Below, in pieces: positions 14,148-22,890 of a DNA stretch of 64,000 nucleotides. Position 1 is the stretch's first letter. Each line of letters begins with the position of its first letter. The notes beneath the pieces are model-generated. The model was not told where the DNA came from and did not search any database. It was given only the letters and a program-made list of their open reading frames with translations. The DNA is from a virus, in the IMG/VR virus record IMGVR_UViG_3300005289_000003, positions 1-64,000 of that record; one strand, written 5' to 3'. The position numbers and the translations under genes are program-made.

Positions 14148-14819
14148 GTGACACTGATTGCCCTCACTGCTGTTGACTATGACGCTGCTTGGGAAGTGTC
14201 CAAGCAGAGATGGAAGTACAACCATGGTTTTGCTGCTGATGATCTGGCAGAGTTTGCGGGCAGGAATTGCTACCAGTCGTGGGATAACCCAGCAAACAGA
14301 ACAAATAAGGAATACATAGGCAACATCCTGGATAAGATGCATTTCTCTGTCTTGGAACATGCATGTGTGACGTTCCACATTGCTGGCATATCCCGAAGTC
14401 TGTCTCATGAGTTTGTGAGACATCGGCATTTCTCCTATAGCCAGTTGTCACAGAGGTATGTGGACGAGAAGGATTCTCCGATCATCCTGCCCCCGGCTAT
14501 AGCCAAGCTTGGTGATCCAGACTTGATGCTTCTTTATGATGATTCCGAGAAGCAAGCTAGGAACGCCTACCCACTTGCGGTAGAGATCCTGATGGAGAGG
14601 TACGGCTATAACCGGAAAGATGCTCGGTCGGCAGCTAGAGCCCTCTTTCCGAACATGTGGTCAACTCAGATTGTGGTGACTGGTAACCACCGGTCATGGC
14701 GAGAATTCTTGGATAAGCGTTTGTCACCAGCGGCAGATGATGAGATCAGAGAGCTTGCTCAGATCATTGTGAAGCAATTGAAGAAGGTAGCACCAAGCAC
14801 GTATCAAGACATGGCTTAG
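14148..14819 (+). CDS. thyX: Flavin-dependent thymidylate synthase
   Basis: 223 aa, normal length. Contains the ThyX signature RHRHFSYSQLSQRY at about residues 90-103 (RHRx7SxR), plus AGRNCYQSW, HFSVLEHACVTFHI and a C-terminal NHRSWREFLDKRL. Converts dUMP to dTMP using FAD, NADPH and methylenetetrahydrofolate, supplying thymidine for phage replication. GTG start. Confidence 0.95.
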   Translation: MTLIALTAVDYDAAWEVSKQRWKYNHGFAADDLAEFAGRNCYQSWDNPANRTNKEYIGNILDKMHFSVLEHACVTFHIAGISRSLSHEFVRHRHFSYSQLSQRYVDEKDSPIILPPAIAKLGDPDLMLLYDDSEKQARNAYPLAVEILMERYGYNRKDARSAARALFPNMWSTQIVVTGNHRSWREFLDKRLSPAADDEIRELAQIIVKQLKKVAPSTYQDMA

Positions 14820-14839
14820 GGAAGTTAGGAGATAGCCAA

Positions 14840-15094
14840 GTGGTTGCCAAGACTCCTGATTGGTATATGCGATATATCGGTAACCAGGTAAGGCAATTGA
14901 GAGTGGCTAATGGTTTCTCTCAGAAGGATCTTTCTAGGGAGCTTAATTGCTCACACGATTACTTCTGGAGAATTGAGAACGGCACGACTGTTCCAACCAT
15001 TCACTTCTTGGTGGCTCTGGCGTATCGCTTCGAAGTAGACATTGCTTCTTTCTTTCCAGGACCAGCAACGAAGAAGGCAAATGACACCGTTTGA
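14840..15094 (+). CDS. Xre-family HTH regulator
   Basis: 84 aa. IGNQVRQLRVANGFSQKDLSRELNCSHDYFWRIENGTTVP is a typical Cro/CI helix-turn-helix (residues 13-52), followed by a short helix; no separate oligomerisation domain. GTG after TTAGGAGA. A candidate to bind the GCACTGGTCAGTGC sites; that link is inference. Confidence 0.85.
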   Translation: MVAKTPDWYMRYIGNQVRQLRVANGFSQKDLSRELNCSHDYFWRIENGTTVPTIHFLVALAYRFEVDIASFFPGPATKKANDTV

Positions 15095-15350
15095 AACCCC
15101 TCTTGATTATCAGTTTCCTTCGGATGGTCTGAGGAAGATAGACGAACGAGTAAAGTACTATCGCAACTCTGGTAGCAAGGTAGTCCATAAGGAAGACTGT
15201 AAGAAGCTTGCTTCTGTAGAAAGAAATCAGTGGTTGTGGGCAACCGGTAAGGAACCAAATGCCGTAGTTCAAGAATGCAAAGTAAATAAGTTCGGTTTGA
15301 AACCATGTGTCCAATGCTTCAAAGAAGACATTAAGGAATCTGATGGCTAA
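15081..15350 (+). CDS. Hypothetical protein, Cys pairs
   Basis: 89 aa. VVHKEDCKKLAS and a C-terminal LKPCVQCFKED resemble the short Cys-His segments of Ada-like or nuclease-associated zinc folds, but identity is unclear. Overlaps neighbours at both ends. Confidence 0.65.
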   Translation: MTPFETPLDYQFPSDGLRKIDERVKYYRNSGSKVVHKEDCKKLASVERNQWLWATGKEPNAVVQECKVNKFGLKPCVQCFKEDIKESDG

Positions 15351-15669
15351 GATTGTTACCAATGCAATTTACTTCTCTCAAAAGGGCCGTGACGTCCGGA
15401 CCGTTGAGATTGAAGTAGTGGGAGACATGTTCTTCATCAAGTTGGGCCGGATGATGGCTTCGCTTCCGGTAGAGAAGATGCTCTCTCTGATTAACCAGGC
15501 AAAGGTCCTGTCTGCTGCTACTCCGGAAGAAGACCTAACCCCGAAGGTAGTAGAGGGTGAACCGCTCGTCTCTGAGTTTGTCCCTATGGGGTCAGTTGAG
15601 TCTGGAGTTCTTCCTAGCGGAGAGTCCGGAACCCTGTTTGAAATGCCAGCAACCGACACCGTTCATTGA
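15343..15669 (+). CDS. Hypothetical protein
   Basis: 108 aa, unknown. N-terminal 55 residues are beta-alpha (RTVEIEVVGDMFFIKLGR) and the C-terminal half is low-complexity and Pro/Gly/Glu-rich. ATG overlaps the previous stop region with AAGGAATCTG upstream. Confidence 0.65.
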   Translation: MAKIVTNAIYFSQKGRDVRTVEIEVVGDMFFIKLGRMMASLPVEKMLSLINQAKVLSAATPEEDLTPKVVEGEPLVSEFVPMGSVESGVLPSGESGTLFEMPATDTVH

Positions 15670-15841
15670 GATTAGCTTTGAAGCCTTCCTCCATCCTGGT
15701 CTGTGTGCTAACCAGATGTGGGAAGAGTACTGGCGGGCTATCTACCAACACGGTCCGTTCCCCAAAGCTTTCTATGACAACATCTATCAGCCACACCTAA
15801 ACGGACCTACCAGGTTCCCGCATAGCAAGCTCAGGGCATGA
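15596..15841 (+). CDS. Hypothetical protein, CLKC motif
   Basis: 81 aa if TTG at 15596 is the start; a GTG at 15557 would extend it. ESPEPCLKCQQ near the N-terminus and a single later Cys. Overlaps the previous gene by about 70 bp. The start is uncertain; the C-terminal frame is bounded by a strong terminator. Confidence 0.55.
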   Translation: MSLEFFLAESPEPCLKCQQPTPFIEISFEAFLHPGLCANQMWEEYWRAIYQHGPFPKAFYDNIYQPHLNGPTRFPHSKLRA

Positions 15842-15845
15842 AAAA

Positions 15846-15874
15846 GGGGCCACCCGCTTTCGGGTGGCCCCTTC
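15846..15874. terminator. Bidirectional terminator
   Basis: GGGGCCACCCG CTTT CGGGTGGCCCC with T-rich flanks, between converging gene blocks. Confidence 0.9.
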
Positions 15875-15881
15875 TCTGTTT

Positions 15882-16307
15882 CTATTTATTGTCGCTGTAT
15901 GAATCCAACCTTGGGAGTGGCCCTAGTGGCTTACCATCTCTCCCTAGCTGTTCAGCGCAACCCTTGCCAATATACGAATCACGGGCATTGGTGGACAACT
16001 GGATAGTGACGTCACTCGGTGGCCTCTGAGCGCTGTAGTTCGGGAGCATGTACACGCTACGAAGGAAGGGGCAGTCTGCCCGTACCAAGTCCTTGAAATC
16101 GGTACTCAGCGTCTCAAACCGTTGCGCCAATATCACGTCATTCTTAGCGAACTTGTCATTGGTATGTGAGTTGTTTCGAACGATAAGAATAGTAAGGGTT
16201 ATGACAGCTAGCAAAAGAAAAATGACTACTGCACGGAATACTTTGAAGAAAGTCTCTGGACTTCTTTCATATGACATATCCTGCAATGCATTTTTTACTT
16301 TTCTCAC
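15882..16307 (-). CDS. Single-pass membrane protein
   Basis: 141 aa. Transmembrane helix at about residues 25-43 (VVIFLLLAVITLTILIV) after a basic N-terminus. The outer part has two cysteines (ADCPFL, KGCAEQL). GTG overlaps the upstream gene by 4 bp. Function unknown. Confidence 0.7.
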   Translation of the reverse strand: MRKVKNALQDMSYERSPETFFKVFRAVVIFLLLAVITLTILIVRNNSHTNDKFAKNDVILAQRFETLSTDFKDLVRADCPFLRSVYMLPNYSAQRPPSDVTIQLSTNARDSYIGKGCAEQLGRDGKPLGPLPRLDSYSDNK

Positions 16308-16594
16308 GCTGTGCCTCCCTCACCACTTCCATCTTGCGGTGACGTAGAGGAAGAGGAGGATTGAACAGGGGAATTTTCCAATGGCGGAGAAGGTGTAGAA
16401 GTACGTGAAGATAGCAAGTCTGACGCTCTGGCTTGCAGCACTCTTAGCGTAGCGTCCACAGGTACACCCATAAGAACGAATCCTATTACCACTGCTAGAT
16501 ATCTCGGTTCCGGCTGTCTTATCACTTCGTTGATTTCTATCAACAAGCCAATCAACGGTGACAGGATATTCTGTATTAGATTTTTCAGCCACAC
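16304..16594 (-). CDS. Membrane protein with Ser/Pro tail
   Basis: 96 aa. Two hydrophobic segments (LIQNILSPLIGLLIEI, YLAVVIGFVLMGVPV) then a Ser/Pro/Thr-rich low-complexity tail. The size and topology could suit a holin or tail-associated membrane protein. GTG start. Confidence 0.6.
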   Translation of the reverse strand: MWLKNLIQNILSPLIGLLIEINEVIRQPEPRYLAVVIGFVLMGVPVDATLRVLQARASDLLSSRTSTPSPPLENSPVQSSSSSTSPQDGSGEGGTA

Positions 16595-16630
16595 CTAACA
16601 CCCCACATTCTTTCTATGCCGGCATTCAGG

Positions 16631-17812
16631 TTAGGCCACACGATATAGTTCTTTGTATTTAGCGGCAGAGTTCGGGTTACCACTAAGCAAGTCTGAATCC
16701 ACATTTCCGCCACCCATTGGGTCTGCGAAATAGAATTCAGCGTAAAGGATTCCCTTCGCAAAGAGATCCTGATAAGTCTCAAAAGTGCATTGGATGAAGT
16801 CTGGGTTGTCGAAGCCACCGTTGGCACCAGCCCCGGAAGCTACTCCCCACTCTCCAACAATCAGTTGCTTACCGGCGGACTGTGCCTTACCGGCTAGCCA
16901 CTTGATGCCACCGACCGCGTTGGCCTGAGAGTTGTAGAGAGCCCTTGAGGCATTTATGTCTTTACCTCTTGATGGCGGGTACATGTCATAGGCGTCAATG
17001 CCCACAAAAGTAACCACGTCATTGCCAGGGTAGAGGTTCCATGGGTCGGTAGTGCCCACTGCGGCAGGAGTCCCGTGAGCGTTAATGATCCATGCTGTCT
17101 TCACATTCGGATAAGTCTTCCGAAGAGAAGTCACGATGGCCTTATAACCCTTGATGTACTGGTCTGGGTTGGCATAGTGGCTAGGACCAGAACCAGAGCC
17201 ACCACCCCAATACATGTAGGTGCCGTTCATCTCCCAGGCAATAGAGACGATAACCGGAACAAACCCGGCATCCTCACGTGCCTTCAAACCGGCCCCAATT
17301 TGCTGCCACCAACTGTCATACTTGTTATCTACAAGATCCTTGTAGTTACCACCTGACGGGAACGGGGCAGTCTGGATAAGTAGTTCTAGCTTCTTATCCG
17401 TGTGAGTGGAGATCTGACCGGCGGAGTAGTGGGAGCTAACAAAAGCATTCCACCCAGCATCACGGGTGGCGTACACAATCGAGAAGTCACAAGCACGGCC
17501 ACGGAAGTTGCCCCACTCCGTCACGGCCGAACCTAGGTTGGTATTCCGGCTACCACCACTCCGCCAGAAGGCCCGTACCGGCCCTGTAGGCCCCGTAGGC
17601 GTGCCAGTTGGGCCGCTAGGCCCTGAAGGGCCGGAAGGTCCCGTTGGGCCGGTAGGACCCTTCTCAAGGGCCTCAACACGGGCCACTAGTTCGTTGAAGT
17701 CTTCTAGGGTTGGAACTTCTACACCAGGCATAGAGAGAAGTACCTCTCTTACAGAAGGAACAAAGTGCGTTCCACCTGGGAACCATGCCGGTTGCCATCT
17801 AGGCAGACTCAT
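16631..17812 (-). CDS. Tail protein with collagen-like stem and glycosidase domain
   Basis: 393 aa. N-terminal 50 residues, then a GPTGPSGP collagen-like stretch (about 52-80), then a domain of about 300 residues with FSIVYATRDAGWNAF, IVSIAWEMNGTYMYW, FVGIDAYDMYP and LIVGEWGVASG, the acid/base and nucleophile Glu pattern of clan GH-A endoglycosidases such as GH26. Probably a receptor-binding or polysaccharide-degrading tail fibre protein. Its position beside replication genes is unusual. Confidence 0.75.
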   Translation of the reverse strand: MSLPRWQPAWFPGGTHFVPSVREVLLSMPGVEVPTLEDFNELVARVEALEKGPTGPTGPSGPSGPSGPTGTPTGPTGPVRAFWRSGGSRNTNLGSAVTEWGNFRGRACDFSIVYATRDAGWNAFVSSHYSAGQISTHTDKKLELLIQTAPFPSGGNYKDLVDNKYDSWWQQIGAGLKAREDAGFVPVIVSIAWEMNGTYMYWGGGSGSGPSHYANPDQYIKGYKAIVTSLRKTYPNVKTAWIINAHGTPAAVGTTDPWNLYPGNDVVTFVGIDAYDMYPPSRGKDINASRALYNSQANAVGGIKWLAGKAQSAGKQLIVGEWGVASGAGANGGFDNPDFIQCTFETYQDLFAKGILYAEFYFADPMGGGNVDSDLLSGNPNSAAKYKELYRVA

Positions 17813-18677
17813 AGAGTTCTCTTATGGTCTCTAGGGGAAGGCTGCCAGGATCGGCACCTTCCGGAAGATTTGCGTAGTCGACCGAAGAGATAAGCATGCC
17901 GTCAATGACTTCTTTAGTGGAGGCTAGAGCCTTTCTCCCACTGACGTCATTGTCATAAAAGCATACCACTCTTTTGATATTCAACTTGTGGAGAAGAATT
18001 AGATGATCATCTGAGAAGTATGATCCATAGATCCCTAGGGCCGGAACTCCCGCTTGCCATGCTCGGATCACATCTGTAGGGCCTTCCATCAGAGCCACGG
18101 TCTGTGCTCTGGGCTTCCGGACCTTCCAGGAACCGAACATGTTCTTCTTCTTGGGAAAGCTCTTTGGGTAGACGTATTTCCCATGCTTCGTCTTGTCCAG
18201 ACGACGGAACGCCACTCCCAGGAGCCTGCCGTAAAGGTCCCTCAGAGGCAGTGTGAGCCTGTCTGAGATGGGGTCGTACCCAAGGCCCCAGGAAGCCACG
18301 GTAGGGCCATCAAAGCCCCTCTGAGCCCATGCGTCGTGAGGGAAGGCAAAGCGCTGTAGGGAAGGTTCAGGTAGGAACTTCCGGCCGTATGGTGCCGGTT
18401 GGTTAACCTTCATCTCCATGAAAGCCACCTGAAGATTCAGGACTTCCAGGGATACCGGCGGTTCAATATAGACAGCACCAAAGTGCTTGAGGAACTTTCC
18501 AATACCACCCTTGGCACCACACGAGTAACAGATAAAAACCCCACGTCTCAGGTTGAACCGAAACGAAGGGTTGGAATCCTCATGGAACGGGCAAAGGGCT
18601 AGTGCCTCTTCACCCGAGATATTGAAGATGGTCAAACGTTTCTTGGCTATATCTTCATATCGATACATGACCACCAT
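17799..18677 (-). CDS. DNA primase, DnaG type
   Basis: 292 aa, shorter than bacterial DnaG. CHC2 zinc finger CPFHEDSNPSF...FICYSCGAKGG (about residues 29-58) and a TOPRIM core with VALMEGPTDVIRAWQAG and RVVCFYDNDVSGRKA. Synthesises RNA primers; no helicase-binding C-terminal domain is visible. Leftward, downstream of the SLOG-like and helicase genes, but separated from them by a terminator. Confidence 0.9.
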   Translation of the reverse strand: MVVMYRYEDIAKKRLTIFNISGEEALALCPFHEDSNPSFRFNLRRGVFICYSCGAKGGIGKFLKHFGAVYIEPPVSLEVLNLQVAFMEMKVNQPAPYGRKFLPEPSLQRFAFPHDAWAQRGFDGPTVASWGLGYDPISDRLTLPLRDLYGRLLGVAFRRLDKTKHGKYVYPKSFPKKKNMFGSWKVRKPRAQTVALMEGPTDVIRAWQAGVPALGIYGSYFSDDHLILLHKLNIKRVVCFYDNDVSGRKALASTKEVIDGMLISSVDYANLPEGADPGSLPLETIRELYESA

Positions 18678-18683
18678 CCAAAG

Positions 18684-18716
18684 AAAAGGCCCGGCAAGCT
18701 CAGTGCCTACCGGGCC
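18684..18716 (-). terminator. Leftward terminator
   Basis: Read leftward, GGCCCGG...CCGGGCC followed by TTTTCTTT. Lies between the SLOG-like gene and the primase. Confidence 0.75.
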
Positions 18717-18722
18717 AATCCC

Positions 18723-19166
18723 TTACTCTTCCTCTGCCGCTACAGGCTCAGTATCCCCTGACGTGGCTTCCGTAGTCGGGTTGCTCACCCAGACGACTTT
18801 ACAAGGCTTCCCGACACGCCGGACGTAGCGCTCACACCAGCCAACGCCACCGGAGTTGGTGTCTTCCGTGCAGAGGATGACCACGTAATCGGACTTGTCG
18901 ATGATTTCAGCGTTAGTGTCCCTAAAGCCACCGACAGCATCCCACTTATAAACCTTGGTGGGGATGGTCTCGTAATTGACCCGAAGGTTGTGGGCAATGT
19001 CAGTGGCAATTGCCGGAACACCACTGCCGTTAGAGACATAGACGTTATCGTACTTAGCGTCTGCCCCTGAGCAATTGGTATTCATGAATTCAGTGACAAA
19101 CTCACGAACTCTGATTACTTCTTCAGGAGACAGGTCTTTGCTACCCAAAAAAGAAACGTTAGCCAC
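18723..19166 (-). CDS. SLOG/Rossmann-like nucleotide-binding protein
   Basis: 147 aa from GTG 19166 (overlapping the helicase stop), or 157 aa from GTG 19196. VSFLGSKDLSPEEVIRVREFV, then YVSNGSGVPAIATDIAHNL, then EIIDKSDYVVILCTEDTNSGG, resembles the SLOG superfamily (GS motif, helix, SD-x-VI), which binds nucleotides or nucleotide-derived signals. Ends with a low-complexity acidic tail. Substrate unknown. Confidence 0.65.
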   Translation of the reverse strand: MANVSFLGSKDLSPEEVIRVREFVTEFMNTNCSGADAKYDNVYVSNGSGVPAIATDIAHNLRVNYETIPTKVYKWDAVGGFRDTNAEIIDKSDYVVILCTEDTNSGGVGWCERYVRRVGKPCKVVWVSNPTTEATSGDTEPVAAEEE

Positions 19167-20433
19167 TTGATTTCTCTTCCGCTTTGTCTTGGTCACGTAG
19201 GTCTAGATACTTGTCATAACTTATTTCTCTGATGATACCTGCTGTTGGTTCATAATGAAGGTGAATGGTGATTCCACCTTCACCATGCCTGTTTTTCACA
19301 TTCTTTAGAATCATTGTTCTTTTGCTGGTGAGCCTGTTAGCAAATACGGACGTGGCATCCTGCCCGATACTGTCACCACGGGCCAAGTGCTCAGGACCAC
19401 CCGGATCATCTCTCTTGGTGGCAGCATCACGGTTTAGCTGTGCTGCACAGATGATAGGAATTCCGTATTCATTCGCAAGGATAGTCAGGTCATTGGACAG
19501 TTTTACTACAGAGGACCAGTCTTCACCAGCCATCTTCATCAAGGTGATGTAGTCAATGTAGACAATATCTGGCTCATTGCGTTCTATTTGTCCCTGGACA
19601 TCCAAAACCCCCATCCGGCCCTTAGATGAATCCATGACGTGCATCCGGCTACGTAGGTTCTTCCTTAGCCCCTGAAGGAACTTACGGTATTCAGCCGGAT
19701 CGATGTTTTTGCCTTGTGCCAAACTGATATTGTCGAATACCTTATTCCCATATTGCTTGGATAGTAGGGCGTGGACTCTTCCGGATACCTGAGCACGGGG
19801 CATTTCCAGAGAGTCAAACTGAATGCTCTTGCCAGCGATAAGGGCCGTAACCGCCATGCTAAGAAGCAACCATGATTTACCTTGGCCTAGACGGGCAGAG
19901 ACGATGTGGAGCCCAGTAGTAAACCCGCCTATCCGTTCATCAAAGGTTGGGAAGCCAGTGGGGATACCGGCGAATCCTTCTTCCTCATATTTTTGTTTAC
20001 GAAGAAGAAATTCCTTATAGTCTGTTTCCCAATCCCCAATAATGTCGTTATCGTGCATAACGTTACAGACCGAAGCGACTTTGATAGCCCCGGTATGCAT
20101 CGTCTCTATTGCTTTTTGGACGTTCCCTAGAGACAGTTGGTCGGCAGCCTTGGAAATAACACCACTTGTCAGGATTTCGGAGTGACGTTTCCGGACAAGA
20201 TCGGAATAGTGTCCTACGTCGTCTACCGCGATAACCCGGAACTCTGGGAACTGTGCCTTGAAGGCAGGCTTACTAGGTGCCCTCTTATAGGTGTAGATGT
20301 AGTGAAGAAGCCATTTTCCTTCGTCCGGGAACCCATGGAAGAACTCTTCACTAATGCCCTGGTCCAAGAGGGTTTGATGGTCACCCTGCCGGACGACAGC
20401 AGAGATCAAACCCACTTCGGGAGTACTCGCCAA
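19159..20433 (-). CDS. Replicative DNA helicase, DnaB-like
   Basis: 424 aa from TTG 20433 (GTG at 20415 is an alternative; upstream residues do not look homologous). Short N-terminal DnaB-like domain, then RecA-type core: TGLHIVSARLGQGKSWLLLS (Walker A), IDPAEYRKFLQG, DIVYIDYITLMKM (Walker B), and IPIICAAQLNRDAA (motif 3). Unwinds the fork and pairs with the primase at 17799. Confidence 0.9.
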   Translation of the reverse strand: MASTPEVGLISAVVRQGDHQTLLDQGISEEFFHGFPDEGKWLLHYIYTYKRAPSKPAFKAQFPEFRVIAVDDVGHYSDLVRKRHSEILTSGVISKAADQLSLGNVQKAIETMHTGAIKVASVCNVMHDNDIIGDWETDYKEFLLRKQKYEEEGFAGIPTGFPTFDERIGGFTTGLHIVSARLGQGKSWLLLSMAVTALIAGKSIQFDSLEMPRAQVSGRVHALLSKQYGNKVFDNISLAQGKNIDPAEYRKFLQGLRKNLRSRMHVMDSSKGRMGVLDVQGQIERNEPDIVYIDYITLMKMAGEDWSSVVKLSNDLTILANEYGIPIICAAQLNRDAATKRDDPGGPEHLARGDSIGQDATSVFANRLTSKRTMILKNVKNRHGEGGITIHLHYEPTAGIIREISYDKYLDLRDQDKAEEKSSG

Positions 20434-20593
20434 AGGTGTTAACCGCCTTTCCAGAGCACAAAAAAAGGTGAGCGGTGGAGGGCCACCCAGGACCCGCCAC
20501 CATCTCACCCGTTCGCGCGGTAGTCGACTATGCGTAGGGCACATCACTTCACATAGCCCGTTGACCCGATGTCCTAGGACTACCGGCAACGGA

Positions 20594-20622
20594 ATAGTAA
20601 CAAAACTTTCCGAAGTGCGCAA
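20594..20622 (-). promoter_or_regulatory. Leftward promoter, TTGCGC-17-TACTAT
   Basis: Read leftward: TTGCGC, 17 bp, TACTAT, about 160 bp before the helicase start. The 20434-20590 leader holds no gene. Confidence 0.45.
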
Positions 20623-20643
20623 TAGGTGAGCTATGTTTACTTT

Positions 20644-20692
20644 TGTCCGAACTGTACTCAACTGTCCTATATGCCCGGTTCGTGCTGTCCGG
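20644..20692. repeat. TGTCC cluster at divergent control region
   Basis: TGTCC, TGTAC, TGTCC, TGCCC and TGTCC at 9-14 bp spacing between the leftward helicase promoter and rightward tRNA-array promoters. Confidence 0.5.
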
Positions 20693-20778
20693 ACACCTAC
20701 CCGATCATGGTTGCTCGGGAGCAAGAAAACCAGGCAGGAGAGTCAGCATAGCTCCCTGACCTGGAACGATGCTACTTC

Positions 20779-20869
20779 TTGACAGACTGACGGGTGGTCT
20801 GATATATGCGGGACGTTCCTAAAAAATCTTGGGAACGTCCTTGACACGTGACCACAGGTTCCGTAAGTT
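20779..20869 (+). promoter_or_regulatory. Tandem promoters of the tRNA array
   Basis: P1: TTGACA, 17 bp, ATATAT (20779-20807). P2: TTGACA, 17 bp, TAAGTT (20841-20869). Between them GGACGTTCC / GGAACGTCC forms a 9-bp hairpin that only the P1 transcript would contain. TTCTTGACAGACTGACGGG at P1 is also present in the leftward promoter at 58986-59014. Confidence 0.75.
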
Positions 20870-20874
20870 CGTTC

Positions 20875-21836
20875 CTGTCAGCCCGGCAGGATGGCACAGA
20901 CCACCTAGACCACTGACACACGTAAGACCCGCATGACGCACCAAATCAAGACAGTAAGGCACGTACGCACGAAGCAAGACAGCATCGCCGCACTACCTGT
21001 AAGGCACGGTACGACACGCACACGAGCGGCAGGAGCAAGGCCAGCGGATACCAACCGCATGGCTGCCAGAGGGCTTTACAGAGCCTCTGGGGCTATACGG
21101 GCTAGGTCCGTGCAACCTCTCACTAAGCAACCGGTGTGACCCAACAGAAAAGACATGGCTAGTAATAATAAGCTTGCCCTTTGGCAGGGGTAAGGCGAAG
21201 CATCCCGCGACCGGGAAGGGTACCCCGGTGGGAAACCATGTCCGCCTAGCAGTCTTAGGCATACTAAATAGTGAGTGACTGAATGACGATAACAGTCACG
21301 ACGTGGCACCTTTTAAGGTACACCTATGTAAGTAGTGGGTGCCACTGGATTGACTGTCAGAGTTACTGTGCTCCGTTATGTCATCAGAGGATTGGTTCCG
21401 AGACGTATAGCCGCCGGTAGGGAGTACCTATCGATACGGGTACGCGGTATAACGCTAGCCCTACTAGTAAGTTGAGTACGGCCATGTAGGGCATGGTCCT
21501 ATGCTCCGCCATTTTCTCTGGTGACGTATCGGAGCACAGTCACTCCTATAGATGTGGCTAGGCTCCATTCTAATGGCGTTTCCGGTGACACGTTTATGTC
21601 AAAAGGTGGGGCCTAGTCGCGTAGCTGCAATAACCCAGTTGATATAACTGGGGGTATCCCTTCTGAGTAATACAAAGTACGTCGGTAGATCTCCTGGTCT
21701 TGTATCCGTACTGTGGCAAGAATCTGGACCGAAGATAAAACTTCAATTCGGATTGGCGCTCACCACACTAGACCTTGGCTAAGGCGCGTCGGACGTCTAT
21801 AAGTAGGAGTATAAGAACACACCACATCCGACACAT
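20875..21836 (+). ncRNA. About 1-kb structured non-coding transcript
   Basis: No credible gene; a 68-codon frame (20933-21139) lacks a ribosome site. Many long-range pairings: GTGACTG/CAGTCAC (21275-21299), GTGGCACC/GGTGCCAC (21303-21345), ACTGTGCTCCG/CGGAGCACAGT (11 bp, 21365-21540), GGCTAGGCTCC/GGGGCCTAGTC (11 bp with wobble, 21556-21618) and CCCAGTT/AACTGGG (21634-21652). Ends at tRNA-Val and is driven by the tandem promoters. Size and position recall large ornate phage RNAs such as GOLLD or ROOL, but I cannot assign it to either. Confidence 0.6.
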
Positions 21837-21910
21837 GCCCCGGTAGCTCAATCCGGCAGAGCGCCACTCTTACAAAGTGGATGTTAGAGGTTCAACTCCT
21901 CTTCGGGGTA
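21837..21910 (+). tRNA. tRNA-Val (TAC)
   Basis: Complete cloverleaf: GCCCCGG acceptor, D stem GCTC/GAGC, anticodon loop CTTACAA, T arm AGAGG-TTCAACT-CCTCT. No encoded CCA. First tRNA of the array. Confidence 0.9.
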
Positions 21911-21913
21911 CGG

Positions 21914-22040
21914 CACACATGGCGCTAAATCTCAAAATGGGGTATTGGCATTGCGCCATCAGATGTAGCGAAGGTTTGAATAGGCCGGAAACAGTTATGC
22001 CGCTGGGTTCTGTTCATTCCAAGTAACTACGCCATGTGTG
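21914..22040 (+). ncRNA. Stem-closed RNA 1
   Basis: CACACATGGCG at 21914-21924 pairs perfectly with CGCCATGTGTG at 22030-22040 (11 bp), enclosing about 105 nt without a gene. Confidence 0.55.
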
Positions 22041-22051
22041 TAATTAAAACA

Positions 22052-22110
22052 GGGCAAGGGGTCCGGACTGTATAAACCGGCTTAAACGGCACTGTGGTGT
22101 GCCCTTGCCC
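22052..22110 (+). ncRNA. Stem-closed RNA 2
   Basis: GGGCAAGGG / CCCTTGCCC, 9 bp, enclosing 41 nt that contain a CCGG...CCGG sub-hairpin. The 22111-22284 interval has weaker hairpins only. Confidence 0.5.
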
Positions 22111-22284
22111 ACCATTAAGATATTGGGAGCGCTGATAGTAGGCAATTCAGGAAGAAGGTTGCGGAGTCCAAGGACTGTGAAACAACTCTTCTTAGGAACC
22201 CTGGATAGGGCCACTGGGTGATGGCAGCGTAACGGCCGATAGCGGGTGATTCGGCTACACACGTCTCTAAGAGGAAGTAGAAGC

Positions 22285-22500
22285 GTGTCTCCAGAAGAGC
22301 AAAAGGTAGTCAAGGCTTCTGCTGACTTGGAAGACCTAGCAGCAGAGCTACGGGACATCATCAACGAAATGCGTCAGCGTCCAACTGATACGGCTTACGC
22401 CTATGCCCTGACTTATAACTTCAGGACTGATCTAGGGCGTGTGGTGGCTTCCCTGGGGGCTGGTAAGCCGAGCATGAAGGTAATGAATGGAAAGCACTAG
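22285..22500 (+). CDS. Helical hypothetical protein
   Basis: 71 aa. GTG after AGAGGAAGTAGAAGC is chosen over an earlier in-frame start with no ribosome site. Acidic amphipathic helix (SADLEDLAAELRDIINEM) then a second helix. Function unknown; first protein gene in the tRNA array. Confidence 0.7.
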   Translation: MSPEEQKVVKASADLEDLAAELRDIINEMRQRPTDTAYAYALTYNFRTDLGRVVASLGAGKPSMKVMNGKH

Positions 22501-22647
22501 ACGGGCAGTGGGCGCGATAGCTGCCAACCTAGTAAGTAAGCCGCCCCCCGGCTTTCACTGAACGGTGAACCAAAACGCGCTAAGGGAACCTAGTCCGTTT
22601 ACGGTATGGGAGCGGGCCACGTCCTAGGTGAGGGTTTAGAGGACATT

Positions 22648-22692
22648 CCCCGTGGGGTCTGTTTGCAGGCTTAAAACCACAAACCCACGGGG
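22648..22692 (+). ncRNA. Stem-closed leader of tRNA-Gly
   Basis: CCCCGTGGG / CCCACGGGG, 9 bp, ending 6 nt before tRNA-Gly. Confidence 0.5.
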
Positions 22693-22698
22693 CTTCAT

Positions 22699-22770
22699 GC
22701 GGTCATAGCTCAATTGGCAGAGCGCCAGACTTCCAATCTGGTGACCGGGGTTCAATTCCCCGTGGCCGTT
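22699..22770 (+). tRNA. tRNA-Gly (TCC)
   Basis: Acceptor GCGGTCA/TGGCCGT, D stem GCTC/GAGC, anticodon loop CTTCCAA, T arm CGGGG-TTCAATT-CCCCG. Confidence 0.9.
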
Positions 22771-22772
22771 CT

Positions 22773-22890
22773 GTTCCCCATAGGTCCGGCAGACTAAAGG
22801 GGAACCGTCTATCCACCTTAGACGTTAAATATGCGTGGTTTATCCCTGCCAATTGGTTAGGGGTACGTCTTTCTCCTCTGACGTTAAACG
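22773..22890 (+). ncRNA. Repeated hairpin-GTTAAA elements
   Basis: GTTCCCC/GGGGAAC (22773-22805) is followed by two similar hairpins, each ending in GACGTTAAA: CGTCT...AGACGTTAAA (22806-22829) and ACGTC...GACGTTAAA (22865-22888). The 22771-23022 gap has no gene. Confidence 0.4.

Noticed and set aside
20933-21139. 68-codon Arg-rich rightward frame in the array leader
   Set aside because: No ribosome site, odd composition, and it lies in a strongly structured non-coding stretch.
21280-21836. tmRNA in the array leader
   Set aside because: No matching acceptor ends with a T arm and no tag frame were found.
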